NCBI RefSeq assembly: GCF_004364165.1
Contig: NZ_SOAY01000010.1
Location: 957,098-1,021,097, forward strand
From: Maribacter spongiicola
GTDB taxonomy: Bacteria; Bacteroidota; Bacteroidia; Flavobacteriales; Flavobacteriaceae
DNA: 64,000 bases
Reading direction: 5' to 3'
Shown in pieces: positions 45,822-54,900 of the stretch. Both the position numbers and the translations under genes were made by a program. Positions within the stretch are counted from its first letter, which is position 1. Each line of letters starts with the position of its first letter. A model generated the notes under the pieces. It was not told where the DNA came from. It did no database searches and saw nothing but the letters and a program-made list of their open reading frames with translations.

Positions 45822-47057
45822 ATGCAAGTTACATTTCATTTAAGGAAAGACAAAATAGGAAAAGGAGGTTTGGCGCCTATACGTATGGTGGTGGCATCAA
45901 ATGGTTTTAAAATTTTTAAAGCTGTAAAGAATGTTAAATCATCTGTTAGCTCTTGGGATAAAAAAAAAGAGCGTTTAAGAAGTCCGAAGGCAAATGAGGC
46001 TTATAATAATCATATTGAGTATAATAAGATTATAGATGACTTAGAGTCTAAGCTAAAAACATTGAATAGATATATTCTTTTAAATGAAATTGTTCCAGAC
46101 AAAGCATATATTTTAGATAAGCTTAATTCTGATTCGAAGATGGAATTGACCCATTCGTTCATTCCCTCTTTTAATGAATTTATAGAATTGGGTAAACTTA
46201 CAAAAGCAGAAAGAACGGTTAAGTCATATACTACAGCCAAAAATTTCTTTGAAAATTTTGAAAAATCTACTGGATATTCTCTAAGATTTGAAAGTATCAC
46301 CAATGAATTTTTTGAAAAATTTCAAGAGTATTGTTTTACTGTTAAAAACACAAAAAATAATTATTTCGCTAGATTGGTCACAACTCTAAAAACATTTATG
46401 AAATGGTCTTTGGAGAGAGATTATCACAGTAATATCTCATTTTTAAAATTTAAAGCTCCTGAAGAAGAAATAGAGGTTATTTATTTAACATACGAGGAAT
46501 TAATGTCTCTATATAATTTTGAATTTGACAATGAATCTTTCAGTAGAATTCGTGATATGTACTGCTTTGCTTGTTTTACTGGGCTAAGGTTTTCTGATAT
46601 AAGAAACTTAAAGGCTTCTAATGTATATGAAAATGAGATTAAAATAAATATTCAAAAAACTAAGACCGTAGATCACACAATACCTTTAAATAGTTTTGCT
46701 AAAGCTATTTTGGCTAAATATAAAGACACACTTTATGAACCGTTACCTGTAATTAGTTCACAGGGATTCAATAAAAAAATTAAAAAGGTATGTGAGAAAG
46801 TGAAGATTAATACACCAACTACGACTACTAGGTTTGTAGGTAGTAGAAAGGTTGAGCATACCCTTCCTAAATGGAAGTTAATTACGAGCCACACCGCTAG
46901 AAAAACATTTGTAACCAATAGTTTGATTCTAGGGATGAAAATACCGGTCCTTAAGTCTATTACAGGGCATAAAAAAGAACAAAGCTTTAGAAGATATGTG
47001 AATATTTCTGAAAGTTTAAAGCGAAGTGAAATGGATAGTACCTGGGATAAGAAGTAA
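45822..47057 (+). CDS. Tyrosine-type site-specific recombinase (integrase)
   Basis: A 411-residue Bacteroidetes-type integrase. It has an N-terminal Arm DNA-binding region (about 1-90), a SAM-like core-binding domain (about 105-200) and a catalytic domain (about 215-405). The catalytic set is visible: R256 in TGLRFSDI, a Lys in the IQKTKTVDH hairpin, H357 and R360 in SHTARKTF, H383 in ITGHKK, and the nucleophile Y392 in FRRYVNI. It should integrate and excise the element carrying it. The ATG follows an AT-rich leader. The pentad is intact, so it is probably active. Confidence 0.95.
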   Translation: MQVTFHLRKDKIGKGGLAPIRMVVASNGFKIFKAVKNVKSSVSSWDKKKERLRSPKANEAYNNHIEYNKIIDDLESKLKTLNRYILLNEIVPDKAYILDKLNSDSKMELTHSFIPSFNEFIELGKLTKAERTVKSYTTAKNFFENFEKSTGYSLRFESITNEFFEKFQEYCFTVKNTKNNYFARLVTTLKTFMKWSLERDYHSNISFLKFKAPEEEIEVIYLTYEELMSLYNFEFDNESFSRIRDMYCFACFTGLRFSDIRNLKASNVYENEIKINIQKTKTVDHTIPLNSFAKAILAKYKDTLYEPLPVISSQGFNKKIKKVCEKVKINTPTTTTRFVGSRKVEHTLPKWKLITSHTARKTFVTNSLILGMKIPVLKSITGHKKEQSFRRYVNISESLKRSEMDSTWDKK

Positions 47058-47076
47058 CTAATAATATTTAACAAAA

Positions 47077-48204
47077 ATGGATTCCAATTCAAAAATTAAA
47101 TTAATTAAAAATGAGTTACCTAAAATGGGGTTGGTAGACCGATTTTTCTATTTAGTTAATGAGTTATATCTTGAATATTTCAGAAAGTTGGATATCGTGA
47201 ATCCTATTATGGAGTGGGAATCTTTTGAATTAGATGATAAATGGGAGGAAATTGAATTAGATACAATAACTATTCGCGAGCTGGCTATATGGTATGGATT
47301 TTTACAGGATTATGGTGATGAAGAAATTAAATCATTTATACTATCAGAGATTAAATTGTTAATACCTATTTTTAAACAGAGGTTTGCTTTTGAAATATCT
47401 TATTTATATACTAAAAACCATTCTAAAGATTATTATTTATCAGGTAATCCTGAGTTTTTAGTTTTATCTCCATTTTTCTATGATCAATCTAGTCTTGAGT
47501 CTGCTTATATTCATGAGCTTGCAATAAGCGAAGTAGAGGATAGAAAATACTTAATTAAAAAATATGAGGCTGCAATCGCTGAAATTAAGTATAGATTGAA
47601 ATCTGATTATGTTTGGGATGCAAGTTTAGAGGACAACAGAGCTACGATTGTAGATGAGATAGTTTTTCCGGAGCGAAGTGTTATCAATTTGAACCATCTC
47701 ACTTCATTTTTAAAGGAACTTGCTGAAACACCACTAAATAAAATTTCCTATACTTTCAACGAAAATAAAGAAGAAGAGAAACTAGTTTTAATTGGTTTGC
47801 ATCCAGAGGTTTTGGTGAAATTATTTAGCCAAATTCTTAAAAGAGATAAAACAATCTTAATTCGAAATTTTGTTGCACATAGTTTTAATTTCAATTTTAA
47901 GAAATACTCATTTCAAAAAGATATAACTAAAGAAGTTTTAGCTTTAAAAAGTAAAGAGGATACCATCGTAATTTGTAAAACAATTCTACTTCTTACTTCG
48001 CTTAACTATATTCAACCCGAAGGTGCATCATTTATAAAACGAGTTTTAATAAAGGCTCTTAAAAAACAAAAGAAAAATACTAGAGTTTGGCTTAGTGATG
48101 ATTTAAGAAAATATATTTCTGAATGGATGTCGATGTCTCCTAATGATTTAGCAAAGGCAATTGGTTATTCTTCAAAAGAAGAGTTTTTAAATTCATTACT
48201 TTAA
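47077..48204 (+). CDS. Unrecognised 375-residue protein beside the integrase
   Basis: I do not recognise a family. The protein is mainly alpha-helical by its pattern, without a signal peptide or membrane segments, and ends in a compact motif (WMSMSPNDLAKAIGYSSKEEF) that looks like a small helix-turn-helix-type helical unit. Lys and Glu are abundant (KKQKKNTRVW; FNENKEEEKLV). It begins 19 bp after the integrase stop on the same strand, so they are probably co-transcribed. A regulatory role for the element, like the RteC-type proteins near Bacteroidetes integrases, is possible but unsupported by any motif I can point to. Confidence 0.65.
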   Translation: MDSNSKIKLIKNELPKMGLVDRFFYLVNELYLEYFRKLDIVNPIMEWESFELDDKWEEIELDTITIRELAIWYGFLQDYGDEEIKSFILSEIKLLIPIFKQRFAFEISYLYTKNHSKDYYLSGNPEFLVLSPFFYDQSSLESAYIHELAISEVEDRKYLIKKYEAAIAEIKYRLKSDYVWDASLEDNRATIVDEIVFPERSVINLNHLTSFLKELAETPLNKISYTFNENKEEEKLVLIGLHPEVLVKLFSQILKRDKTILIRNFVAHSFNFNFKKYSFQKDITKEVLALKSKEDTIVICKTILLLTSLNYIQPEGASFIKRVLIKALKKQKKNTRVWLSDDLRKYISEWMSMSPNDLAKAIGYSSKEEFLNSLL

Positions 48205-48273
48205 AATTGAAATAATCTTAATTGTGAGTAATTATTTGTGTCATTAAATGGATTATTTCCATATTTTTGGAAA

Positions 48274-48549
48274 ATGTCCGAAATTGTTTTTCGAAATTAT
48301 GATATCACAGCAATTAAAAAATTGCTGAAAGAAATTGGGAAAGAACGTTATGAAGCGGCTTTACTTAATCGTTCAATTACTCAAAAACCATTGGTAATGA
48401 AAGGTTTTTTCGTAGAGTTTGAGGTTAATACTAAGGATGTGAATTTATACTATAGATATCCTTCAAGAATAACCTTGTTCATAATGCCAGTTTTAGGGTA
48501 TTGGGCGGTTCCAACTTTTGGATGGGAATTATATCGTAAGAAGTTATAG
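48274..48549 (+). CDS. Unrecognised small protein, element cargo
   Basis: A 91-residue protein from ATG 48274 (MSEIVFRNYDITAIKK); a GTG at 48238 would add 12 residues and is less likely. The N-terminal half is charged and helical (KKLLKEIGKERYEAALLN). The C-terminal half is hydrophobic (about 68-86, LFIMPVLGYWAVPTFGW) and could be membrane-embedded. No family recognised. It sits between two other unrecognised genes on the same strand. Confidence 0.5.
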   Translation: MSEIVFRNYDITAIKKLLKEIGKERYEAALLNRSITQKPLVMKGFFVEFEVNTKDVNLYYRYPSRITLFIMPVLGYWAVPTFGWELYRKKL

Positions 48550-48594
48550 GATTCTTCTTAACTGATTATTTTAGAAACCACTTAATCAAAAATT

Positions 48595-49182
48595 ATGATA
48601 ATAAGCCATGAGGAGTTTCAAAAAGCTAGGAGAATTAGCAGAGCTATTCAAGAATATCTAGAGCAAACTGGCTCACATGGTGTTAGAAGCACTGATGTAT
48701 ATCCACTTCTTGCAAGAAAAGGGTTAATTCAAAAAGATAGACATAATGGTGTTCATTTTAGAAACTATTTAAAGCGTCTTCACAAAAGTGGAATGTTAAA
48801 TCTAATACCTCAATGTAAAGCAAATAAAAACAAGTCGAAATCATATGAGTGGCGATTTTACAGTGTGCCTGACAGTAAGATAATATCTAATGTGGAGTCG
48901 GTAAATGTTGACAATCCTATTGTTCCAGATATAACAGAGGCTGAAATAGATGATTTAATTTTAAAGACAAAATCTCATATTGATAAATTACCTAAAATTG
49001 ATACCTCTATTTTACCGCCGCAAATATTAGAGTTAAGGAAAAATTACCCTAGAGCTTACGAGAAGTGGACAGAAAGAGAATATGATATTATGAATAGGGC
49101 ATTTGTAAAGTTTAAGAATATTTATAAAGTTGCTGAGTTGTTGAGAAGGCAACCTAGTGTTGTTAGAAAAAAATTAAAATGA
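48595..49182 (+). CDS. Putative DNA-binding protein with two helical HTH-like ends
   Basis: A 195-residue protein of unknown family. The N-terminal part (about 1-85) reads like a winged-helix unit: helix, helix, then RSTDVYPLLARKGLI and HFRNYLKRLHKSGML. The C-terminal part (about 145-195), YEKWTEREYDIMNRAF followed by VAELLRRQPSVVRKKLK, resembles the small Myb/SANT-like helical motif (YxxWTxxE...hAxxLxRxxxxVRxxL) found at the ends of bacterial DNA-associated proteins. No signal peptide. A role in element regulation or DNA binding is inferred from this and from the integrase neighbourhood. Confidence 0.6.
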   Translation: MIISHEEFQKARRISRAIQEYLEQTGSHGVRSTDVYPLLARKGLIQKDRHNGVHFRNYLKRLHKSGMLNLIPQCKANKNKSKSYEWRFYSVPDSKIISNVESVNVDNPIVPDITEAEIDDLILKTKSHIDKLPKIDTSILPPQILELRKNYPRAYEKWTEREYDIMNRAFVKFKNIYKVAELLRRQPSVVRKKLK

Positions 49183-49258
49183 GATAACGATAAAAACCTG
49201 CTACGATATCAGGTATTTTGTAAATTCAGGTTGTTAAATAAATAATTAAAACATTGCT

Positions 49259-49495
49259 ATGGAAGAAAAATTTAATGGTAACCGCAATAAATTTTCTAGA
49301 GAAAATCTTAAACTTTTTGACGATATAGCACGTTTGGATATCAATTATTGTGAGTGTTATGCAGTTGAAGATGTCCATCCCGATTTTGCACTTTGCAGTA
49401 AATGCGAATTGGTAGTTCCTGGAACTGATGAGTCAGAAATTAAATTCTTGGTTAGTATTACAGGAAACTATAATCTTTTAAAGCCGAAAGATTAG
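49259..49495 (+). CDS. Unrecognised small Cys-containing protein
   Basis: A 78-residue protein with two closely spaced cysteine pairs (YCECYAV and LCSKCEL), a plausible zinc site of the CxC...CxxC type. The rest is acidic and lacks a signal peptide. It starts 76 bp after the previous unrecognised gene and is the last gene of this block. The function is unknown; a small zinc-ribbon regulator is one possibility. Confidence 0.5.
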   Translation: MEEKFNGNRNKFSRENLKLFDDIARLDINYCECYAVEDVHPDFALCSKCELVVPGTDESEIKFLVSITGNYNLLKPKD

Positions 49496-49928
49496 GTAAT
49501 AAATTATTTATATAATAATGCTAGGGTCATGTACATATAATTTGCTCTCTACGAATTCTAGCAATCCGAAAGTGATTCATAAATCACTACATAGGATAAG
49601 GTAGGTTTTTTTGATTAAGAAAGAATGCTAGTTTTTTCAATCTTATTGCTCTATTTAATTTTCCAAGATACCCGTAAAACCTCTATTGGATAAACATATT
49701 ACTTTCGATTCTATGTAGCTATTAGTTATCTTGCCAAACCAATATTTAATTATTAAATATTTATAATCATTTTATAAATTTCCAATTCTATTTGAAAACA
49801 TCTATTTGTATGTTGTTCTATGTAATGTAGACAATAAATGATTTTATTTTAATTATTTATTTCTCGAAAGAAATCTCAAAATTTACCTTTTTACTTTTCC
49901 TGTACACACATAAATAAAATCTGCAAAT
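49496..49928. other. 433-bp gene-free stretch before the PUL
   Basis: Very AT-rich. The only structure I see is a 7-bp inverted repeat agtgatt / aatcact at 49571-49588, and a T-rich segment near 49607. No open frame of note, no promoter consensus on either strand, and no recognisable RNA. Confidence 0.5.
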
Positions 49929-50528
49929 TTACCTTAAAACTGATTTAAGTTCATTTCCAAAAACTATTAATAAAATTGTTTCATATTTTTCTCCCATCTT
50001 GTTTCTTAGAATACGAAAAGCTTTAGTTATTTGATTTTCAACCGTTTTATTTGAAAGGTTTAGGTATTTTGAAATCTCAACATTGGTTAGACCTTCTTTT
50101 TTACTCATCAGAAAAATTTGTTTGCATTTTGGTGGTAACTCGTGAATGGCCTCAAAAAGTATAGAAAGTATCTTCTCTTCTTGTATCTCGTCTTTTTCAT
50201 CGATAGCAAGCTCTAATGCTGTCATGTATTTCTTTTCTAAGGCTGTAACAGCTTTTCCTTTTCTATACTCATCAATAAACTTGTTGTAAACTGACCTGTA
50301 AAGATAGTTTTCCAAGGAAAGCTCATATTTAAGTTTGTTACGTTTTTCCCAAATCTGTACAAATACGTTTTGAACAATATCTTCGGCTATCAAATCATCT
50401 TTGATCAAGCTATTAGCATAATTGCACAATTTATTATGATACCTTTCTACTAGATGAACATATGCCTTTTCATTGCCAATTTTTAAATCTTCAATCAATG
50501 AATTTTGATTATAAAAATACTCTTTCAT
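49929..50528 (-). CDS. ECF-family RNA polymerase sigma factor (Bacteroidetes FecI-like)
   Basis: A 199-residue extracytoplasmic-function sigma factor. Region 2 (about 25-95) carries AEDIVQNVFVQIWEKRNKL. Region 4 (about 140-190) has the helix-turn-helix LTNVEISKYLNLSNKTVENQITKAFRILR. It would direct transcription of the PUL once released from its FecR partner. It is divergent from the fecR gene, with 113 bp between the starts, whereas sigma and anti-sigma genes usually run in one direction. Confidence 0.94.
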   Translation of the reverse strand: MKEYFYNQNSLIEDLKIGNEKAYVHLVERYHNKLCNYANSLIKDDLIAEDIVQNVFVQIWEKRNKLKYELSLENYLYRSVYNKFIDEYRKGKAVTALEKKYMTALELAIDEKDEIQEEKILSILFEAIHELPPKCKQIFLMSKKEGLTNVEISKYLNLSNKTVENQITKAFRILRNKMGEKYETILLIVFGNELKSVLR

Positions 50529-50641
50529 GTTATCAAAACGGTTATGGTGCTGGATACAATATTTAGCAAATATGAAAAAAAAATGTGAAAAAAGTAGGGG
50601 TTTCTTATTTTGGGTTCGTTTAAATGTGAATTGTATAATGA

Positions 50642-51805
50642 ATGAAGCCCAAAAGAATACATAAACTAATTGTGAAATTTGTAACAGATTCGATTTCCAA
50701 AATCGAACTGGACAAATTGGAAAGTGAACTCAATCACCCGTCGACCAATCGACTTCTTAATGAATATGTGAAATTAAACTACAGAATTGACAGTAAAATG
50801 AAAATTTACGATACGGAAAAGTCAAAGCGGTTATTACTGGCTAAAATGAGAAATGATAATAAAGGTCCTAGAAAGCTGAAAATAAACAGATATTTAAAAT
50901 ATGCCGCTCTTATAGTTTTATCTATGACTTTAGGATATTTAGTTAAAGAATTTTCTTTTTCGGAAAAGATAGAGCCCCAGTTTTCACCAAATGAAAATTT
51001 TATCACTTTAGAACGTGAAGATGGAAATATTCAGGTTATTTCAGAAGAAGGAACGACACAGGTTTTTGATAAAAAGGGAAATGTTGTTGGTTCTCAAGTA
51101 GGTAACCAACTGGTGTATAAACATAGTAATGATTCCGAAGAAAGTTTACCCGTTTACAACACGCTAAATGTTCCATATGGTAAACAATTTGAACTTAAAT
51201 TGGAGGATGGTTCCGTAGCATATTTAAATTCGGGATCATCTTTAAAATATCCTGTTAATTTTCAAAAGGGAATGGAGCGTAAAATCTTTTTATCAGGTGA
51301 AGCTTTTTTAGATGTAGCAAAGGATAAGAATAGAGCATTTATAGTTCACGCATCAGGTTTGAATGTAAAAGTATATGGTACGCGTTTTAATATTTCAGCT
51401 TATCCTGAGGATAAGATTAAGGAAGTGGTCTTAGTTGAAGGTTCGGTTGGTATGTACGCAACAACGAATGAACTTCAATCCGGAAAAGAAACATTGTTGA
51501 CTCCTGGAACAAAAGGTAAATATGATAATTTAATTGGGGATATTTCAAAAGAAACAGTTGTAACGAGTATATATACATCTTGGGTACAAGGTGTATTGGT
51601 ATTTAGAAATATGAGTTTTGAAGATATTCTTAAAAAGTTGGAGCGACATTATGATATTGAGATTGTTAATCAAAATTCACTATTGTCTTCTGAAACTTTT
51701 AATGCCAGTTTTGAAGATATGCCTATTGAGAAAATATTGGATTATTTCAAAAGTCAATACGATATAGACTATGTAATTGAGAACGACATTGTAATTGTAA
51801 AATAA
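50642..51805 (+). CDS. FecR-family anti-sigma factor
   Basis: A 387-residue anti-sigma protein: short cytoplasmic N-terminal sigma-binding region (about 1-80), one membrane segment (about 84-101), periplasmic FecR domain (about 175-270; YGKQFELKLEDGSVAYLNSGSSL and LSGEAFLDVAKD in separate places), and a C-terminal DUF4974 domain (about 315-387). It holds the ECF sigma factor and releases or activates it when the STN domain of the cognate SusC receptor signals substrate. The SusC gene is next, after 158 bp. Confidence 0.93.
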   Translation: MKPKRIHKLIVKFVTDSISKIELDKLESELNHPSTNRLLNEYVKLNYRIDSKMKIYDTEKSKRLLLAKMRNDNKGPRKLKINRYLKYAALIVLSMTLGYLVKEFSFSEKIEPQFSPNENFITLEREDGNIQVISEEGTTQVFDKKGNVVGSQVGNQLVYKHSNDSEESLPVYNTLNVPYGKQFELKLEDGSVAYLNSGSSLKYPVNFQKGMERKIFLSGEAFLDVAKDKNRAFIVHASGLNVKVYGTRFNISAYPEDKIKEVVLVEGSVGMYATTNELQSGKETLLTPGTKGKYDNLIGDISKETVVTSIYTSWVQGVLVFRNMSFEDILKKLERHYDIEIVNQNSLLSSETFNASFEDMPIEKILDYFKSQYDIDYVIENDIVIVK

Positions 51806-51882
51806 ATTAAAAATAAAATGTATATGAAGAATTGATTTAAATAAAATTTCACCTTTTACTTATTCTTCACCAGTGTGAAAAA

Positions 51883-51912
51883 AATCGGAAAATGTGTCAC
51901 CATTTCCCGATT
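51883..51912 (+). promoter_or_regulatory. Imperfect hairpin in the leader of the SusC gene
   Basis: aatcggaaaatg pairs with cattTCCCgatt (12-bp stem with one A/C mismatch, loop tgtcac), 51 bp before the SusC start. A smaller ttcac/gtgaa stem lies at 51866-51879. There is no T run, so it is not a clear terminator; it may be an attenuator, an RNA processing or stability element, or a protein operator. Confidence 0.45.
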
Positions 51913-51963
51913 CGTAAAAGTGATTAACCAAATTGTATAACCACAATCAAACATTATAAAAGT

Positions 51964-54900
51964 ATGAAAAAATATCTTGATCAAACAAGAAGGGGGCTCC
52001 CATCTCTTAAACTCAATTTGAAAATGAAAATCAGTATATTGTTTATGTTTATGGTATTATTTACCATGCAGGCAAAAACATCGTATTCTCAAGGTACCAA
52101 AATCTCATTGGAACTGAATAACGTATCAGTAGAAAGAATAATAGATGAAATTGAAAGTCAAACCCAATTTCATTTCGTGTATCAAATCAAAGATGTTGAT
52201 TTAAAGAGAAAAATTAGTGTAAATGCTCAGAGAGAAGCTGTATCAAAGATTTTAACAAGGATGTTTGCTCATACAAGAACTACTCACAAAGTAGTAGATA
52301 AACAGATTTTTCTTAAAGAAAGGAGTATCTCTAAGATTGAAAAAAATGAAATTGATGTTAAGCAAGAGTTTGTTATAACTGGTGTTGTAACCGATATGGC
52401 GGGGCAACCATTGCCAGGTGCAAATATTGTAGAGAAAGGTACTACTAATGGTGTTACCACAGATTTTGATGGTAATTTTTCAATTGAAGTTGCCAAAGAT
52501 GCAATTATTGTGGTAAGCTATATCGGATTTGCCTCCAAAGAAGTTCCGGTAAATGGTCAAACATCTATTAATGTATCATTAGAGGAAAGTGCTGCGGCAC
52601 TAGACGAAATTGTGGTAGTTGGCTATGGCACTCAAAAGAAGATTAACCTTACTGGGTCAGTAAGTTCCATAGACACCGATGATCTTACAACACGACCTGT
52701 CACTAACATAAGTTCGGGTTTATCTGGGTTGGCGGCAGGAGTGAGTGTCGTGCAAAATAGTGGAGGTACTGCCGGTGGCGACGGAGCTACAATTCGTATT
52801 CGTGGTGTTGGTACAATGAATAACTCAAATCCTTTAGTTGTTGTTGATGGTGTACCTTCTGAAGGAACGGATATAATGAATGATATTGATCCAAACGATA
52901 TTGAAAATATATCGATTTTAAAAGATGCTGCTTCTGCTTCAATTTATGGGTCTAGAGGCGCCAATGGTGTTGTTCTTATCACTACAAAGCGTGGTAAGTC
53001 GGGTAAATCTCGACTAACTTACAATACTTACTATGGTATTCAAAGTATTCCAAAATTGATTGAATATGTTAGCGATTTTGCCGATTATATGGAAATAGCT
53101 AATAGAATCAGACCAAATCAACAAAATTTTTCACAATCTGATATTCAGGAATGGAGAGATAATCCGAACGATCCTTTATATCATCCAAACGTTAACTGGA
53201 ATGAAGAACTTTTTGGAGGTTCCGCTCCAATTATGAACCATTCATTGGGTTATAGTGGTGGAAATGAAAAGACAACTTATCGGATGTCAATGAGTTACCT
53301 TGATCAAGATGGTATTACTAGAGGAAATAACATTCAGCGCTACGGTGTTAGAACCAACCTTTCATCTGAAGTCCTTAATGGGGTTAAACTTGGTGGAAAT
53401 GTATTTTTCAGATGGACAAATCTTTCTCCGAACGCTCTAACCTTATCAACAACATCAACTGAGTGGTCACCATCAATTACAAATTTAAGGCACCCTGATG
53501 GTAGATGGGGAGGAGCTCAAAGTGGGTCGGTCCAGAGCATAAGTGCTCCTTATGCGGAAATTGCCAACCGTATAAGAGAGCAAAATAACCGAAGAATTAT
53601 GGGTAATGTTTTTACAGAATGGGAAATTTTTGATGACTTTAAGGCTACAGCAAAAGTGGCATTGGATTTTAATCAAGGTATATCAAGTGAATTTAATAAG
53701 AGGTATGATATATGGAATTTTAGAACAGAACAGATAATTGGTCAAATAGAGCAAAATTCCGGAAGAAGTGCTACTATTGCTCAATATCAAAATTACCAGG
53801 TCAATGCTAACCTATTGCTGGAATATAACAAGAATATTGGTGATCATAATATAAAAATTTTAGGAGGTTACGAAACACTTCAGTATAGAGCGGATGGCAT
53901 AAATGTTACTAGACAACAATTTCCAAATAACGAGGTACAAGGTGTAAATGCTGGATTGGAACTTATTGGCGGTGGTGGAACAATAGCAGAATGGTCAATG
54001 CAATCATATTTTGGTAGGGTAAACTACAATTTTAAAGACAAGTATTTATTTGAAGCAAACATAAGGGCTGATGGCTCATCGCGTTTTAAAGATGGCAACC
54101 GTTATGGATATTTCCCCTCTTTCTCCGCAGGATGGAACATAAGCGAAGAGGATTTTATGAAAGATGTTAAAGGTCTAGATTATTTAAAGATAAGAGCCTC
54201 ATGGGGGAAATTGGGTAACAATCGTATTGGGAATTATCCATACCAATCAACTTATGCTTTAAATCAAAACTATTCTTTCAATGGTGAGGTGTACTCGGGT
54301 ATTGCACAGACCGCATTGACTAACGAAGATATTAAATGGGAAGAAACAACAACTACAGATTTTGGTGTGGATGCGAGATTTTTTAATGGTAAATTAAGTG
54401 TAAATGCAGATTATTTTGTTCGTAAAACAGATGGCATATTGACTGCACTACCGATTCCTCAGTTTCTAGGTGGAAAAACAGAGCCTGTCGTGAATCTGGC
54501 ATCAATGGAAAATAAAGGTGTTGAGTTGTCGGTAGGACACCGTGGTCAAATCGGGGAGGTAAGCTACAACGTATCTGCTAATGTTACTAAACTGCACAAT
54601 GAGGTTACCGACTACTTTTCTGATATAGTTACGGGAGGAACGCAAATAGGATACGCTTTCAATTCATTTTTCGGATATGAAGTTGTAGATATCTTTAGAA
54701 CAGAAGAACAGCTCGCAAATGCGGCAGAGCATAGACCATTTACAAAATTGGGTGATCTTGAATTTAAGGATCAACTAACCGTAGATACCAATGGTGATGG
54801 TGTTCCAGATGAAGGAAATGGTGTAATTGGAACAGAGGATCGTGTTATTATCGGTAATAGAATTCCTAAATATAGTTTTGGTGGTAATATTGGTTTTAAT

